From Albula goreensis (lineage: Eukaryota; Chordata; Actinopteri; Albuliformes; Albulidae), in contig CM040758.1 in NCBI GenBank assembly GCA_022829145.1, positions 25,858,575 through 25,922,574 of the forward strand: DNA of 64,000 nucleotides, in the 5' to 3' direction. Under the pieces are notes generated by a model that saw only the letters and a program-made list of their open reading frames with translations, did no database searches and had not been told where the DNA came from. Positions 62,308-64,000 of this stretch are shown here, piece by piece; positions within the stretch are counted from its first letter, which is position 1, and each line of letters starts with the position of its first letter. Made by a program: the position numbers and the translations under genes.

Positions 62308-64000
62308 CTTCTTTGTTAATGCGCTATACTCCACTGTTCTGTTCGCATCGGTTTTTATGCTGTCAGTCCCTCTACATTTGAATTAGCGACTGTTATATAT
62401 TAAAACAATACAAACTGTAAACACGGTGGGTACGGTCTGGTTTGTCCACAGTATTGATTAGTTACATTTCGAGATACAGCGTTCCGGTGGCATAAACCAA
62501 AGTTCTAAATCAGAATGATGGAAGTGTGACGTAAAACTCGAGCACAATGGGTGTAACAGAGCCGTTTATGTAATAAGAATCTGTCTCATTCCTGTCAAAA
62601 TAATGTTCTGCTTTGCCACGATGTTGATATAAGGTGAATCAATACGTTTCCATTCCATGACGTAGCCAACGTGTTAGCCTTGAATCAGCCAAAGGTTCTG
62701 TCATTGTAAACTTCGCCAGGGGCCACTCAAAGTCAAATGTGTGACTTTTTTCCTTTAACAATGGATTAAAGAGCACCACAAAACGGCTGGGAAATGTTTA
62801 CAACTTCTCTGTTGGTTCAAACAGTTATCTAAGCTCATGTTTATCCAGGAGAGAATGGGGTAGCCTAATTTGAGCCAGTTTTTACCAAAGGTGTGTTCAC
62901 TGCTAGGGAAAGATAGGCAAAGCTATAACTAACACATCAACACATTTCAGGATGTCATTTATCACAGTAAATAACTCGAATGTAGCGGAACTAAACACAT
63001 CTCAAAAAATGACGGGTAAAAAATAATGGTCCCTTTGCTCAATTTGCCCCAAGACAGGGATAAATTCATCCTTGGAGGAGGTGAAGTTGATATTTCATGA
63101 GACAAAAATCCTACATAATCAATAAAAACCTGTTTCTGTATGAAAATGATGTCACCACAATACAGTAACCGCCAGAGCTATTAGCACCATTGGTTAGGAT
63201 AGGGTGTTAGAGTGAGCATCAAAGAAAGGAAGGTTTATCTGTATTTCAGACCAATATGATCAATGGTCACATGAGAAGAATCATGAGAAGCAAAGTGTGA
63301 GCTACATGGTTTGCTAAATTGGTGGATTAGCAGCATATGATGATAGCTAGGTGTGTAAATATTATTAATACAGGGTCAATTTAATCACCTCCTTCGAACC
63401 TGCATGATGAGTCAACGGGGCCACCTACTGACCTGTTCAAAGCCAACAGTGATATCTAAATTATCCACACGAGGGCGCTCAAGCTCTTTCAATGATGTTT
63501 TTGATTGTGGTCGGCATTATTTTCAAAACACAGAGCTCTGGATCTAGTGGATGACGTACACGACAAAATTATCCGAAAAAAATTGGACGGTTTGTCCACT
63601 GCGTAAATGGCATTTACCTTTTTGATTTGATTTTCTAAATCACACATTTTAGCGGTATTTCACCATTTACAGTAAAGTTGCCAACTTTCTGAATTTACCT
63701 TAAACCCCTATCATGGCAATACAGAGCCCATCTGTGCTGAAGAATGTGGAATCACCGACAAGTTATAGGCTATAGTTGGTAAAGTATGCCATACAAACTA
63801 TAATGAAGCCTGATTTGCTTGCTACGGGATGATAGCATCGGTGCTGTACCTCTGTAAGGCAATATACAACCCTTATTGTGTTTTACACACCGCCTCTGAG
63901 CACGTAGGTTGCTGTAACGTCGAGCTTCCCTTAAAATGCATTTTTACCGGATTCTAGGGATGTTAAGACCATTGAATTGATACATATTTATTCATTTATG
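62308..64000. other. Right-hand end of the window, no gene recognised
   Basis: AT-rich DNA without convincing exons. 63040-63080 (TTGCCCCAAGACAGGGATAA) resembles a stretch near 9680-9700 (TTGCCCCGGGACAGGGAAAG), suggesting a dispersed repeat. Confidence 0.5.

Overview
This is a piece of vertebrate nuclear genome, almost certainly from a ray-finned (teleost) fish. Genes are split by GT-AG introns. Introns and intergenic DNA are full of CA/GT microsatellites, minisatellites, tRNA-derived SINE pieces and Tc1/mariner remnants. The genes are AIG1/GIMAP, aprataxin, DnaJA1, SMU1 and ASC homologues. No bacterial or viral gene is present. I could not assign a species.

Layout. (1) 1-9.0 kb, minus strand: the 5' part of tbc1d2, with a non-coding first exon, an N-terminal repeat-rich exon and a PH domain split over two exons; the gene runs off the left edge. 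(2) 11.0-12.0 kb, minus: a GIMAP/AIG1 GTPase with a repetitive glycine-rich tail, next to a Tc1-like transposase remnant at 12.57-13.04 kb. (3) 15.9-18.7 kb, minus: complete aptx (7 coding exons, 355 aa). (4) 21.0-30.3 kb, plus: complete dnaja1 (8 coding exons, 405 aa), head-to-head with aptx; a heat-shock element lies between them. (5) 34.6-50.7 kb, minus: smu1 (12 coding exons), tail-to-tail with dnaja1. Eleven exons are clean and give 462 codons. The missing 51 codons (exon 3) lie scrambled at the edge of a 48-bp VNTR. (6) 51.5-52.7 kb, plus: a pycard/ASC gene (PYD-linker-CARD) with a one-base frameshift near the end of the CARD. (7) 56.4-59.0 kb, plus: a tandem duplicate of pycard that keeps the PYD and linker exons but has lost the CARD, giving a PYD-only gene. 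(8) 61.4-62.3 kb, minus: a two-exon MAP6/SAXO-like microtubule-associated protein gene.

The aptx-dnaja1-smu1 order and orientations match the human 9p arrangement as I know it, so this is an old conserved block (DNA single-strand-break repair, HSP40 co-chaperone, spliceosome factor). Next to it is a fish-specific innate-immunity pair: an inflammasome adaptor and a PYD-only copy of it that could act as a decoy, which is inference.

Two themes stand out. First, the PYD-only paralogue looks like an independent parallel to mammalian POP1, which also arose from ASC. Second, tandem repeats repeatedly sit on splice sites: donors duplicated in minisatellites (aptx exon 5, smu1 exon 2), an acceptor duplicated (smu1 exon 4), and (TG)n tracts acting as the 3' splice-site tract (aptx exon 6, smu1 exon 7, a probable tbc1d2 exon). 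The scrambled smu1 exon 3, the pycard frameshift and a frameshifted GIMAP repeat may be long-read consensus errors and need read-level checks.
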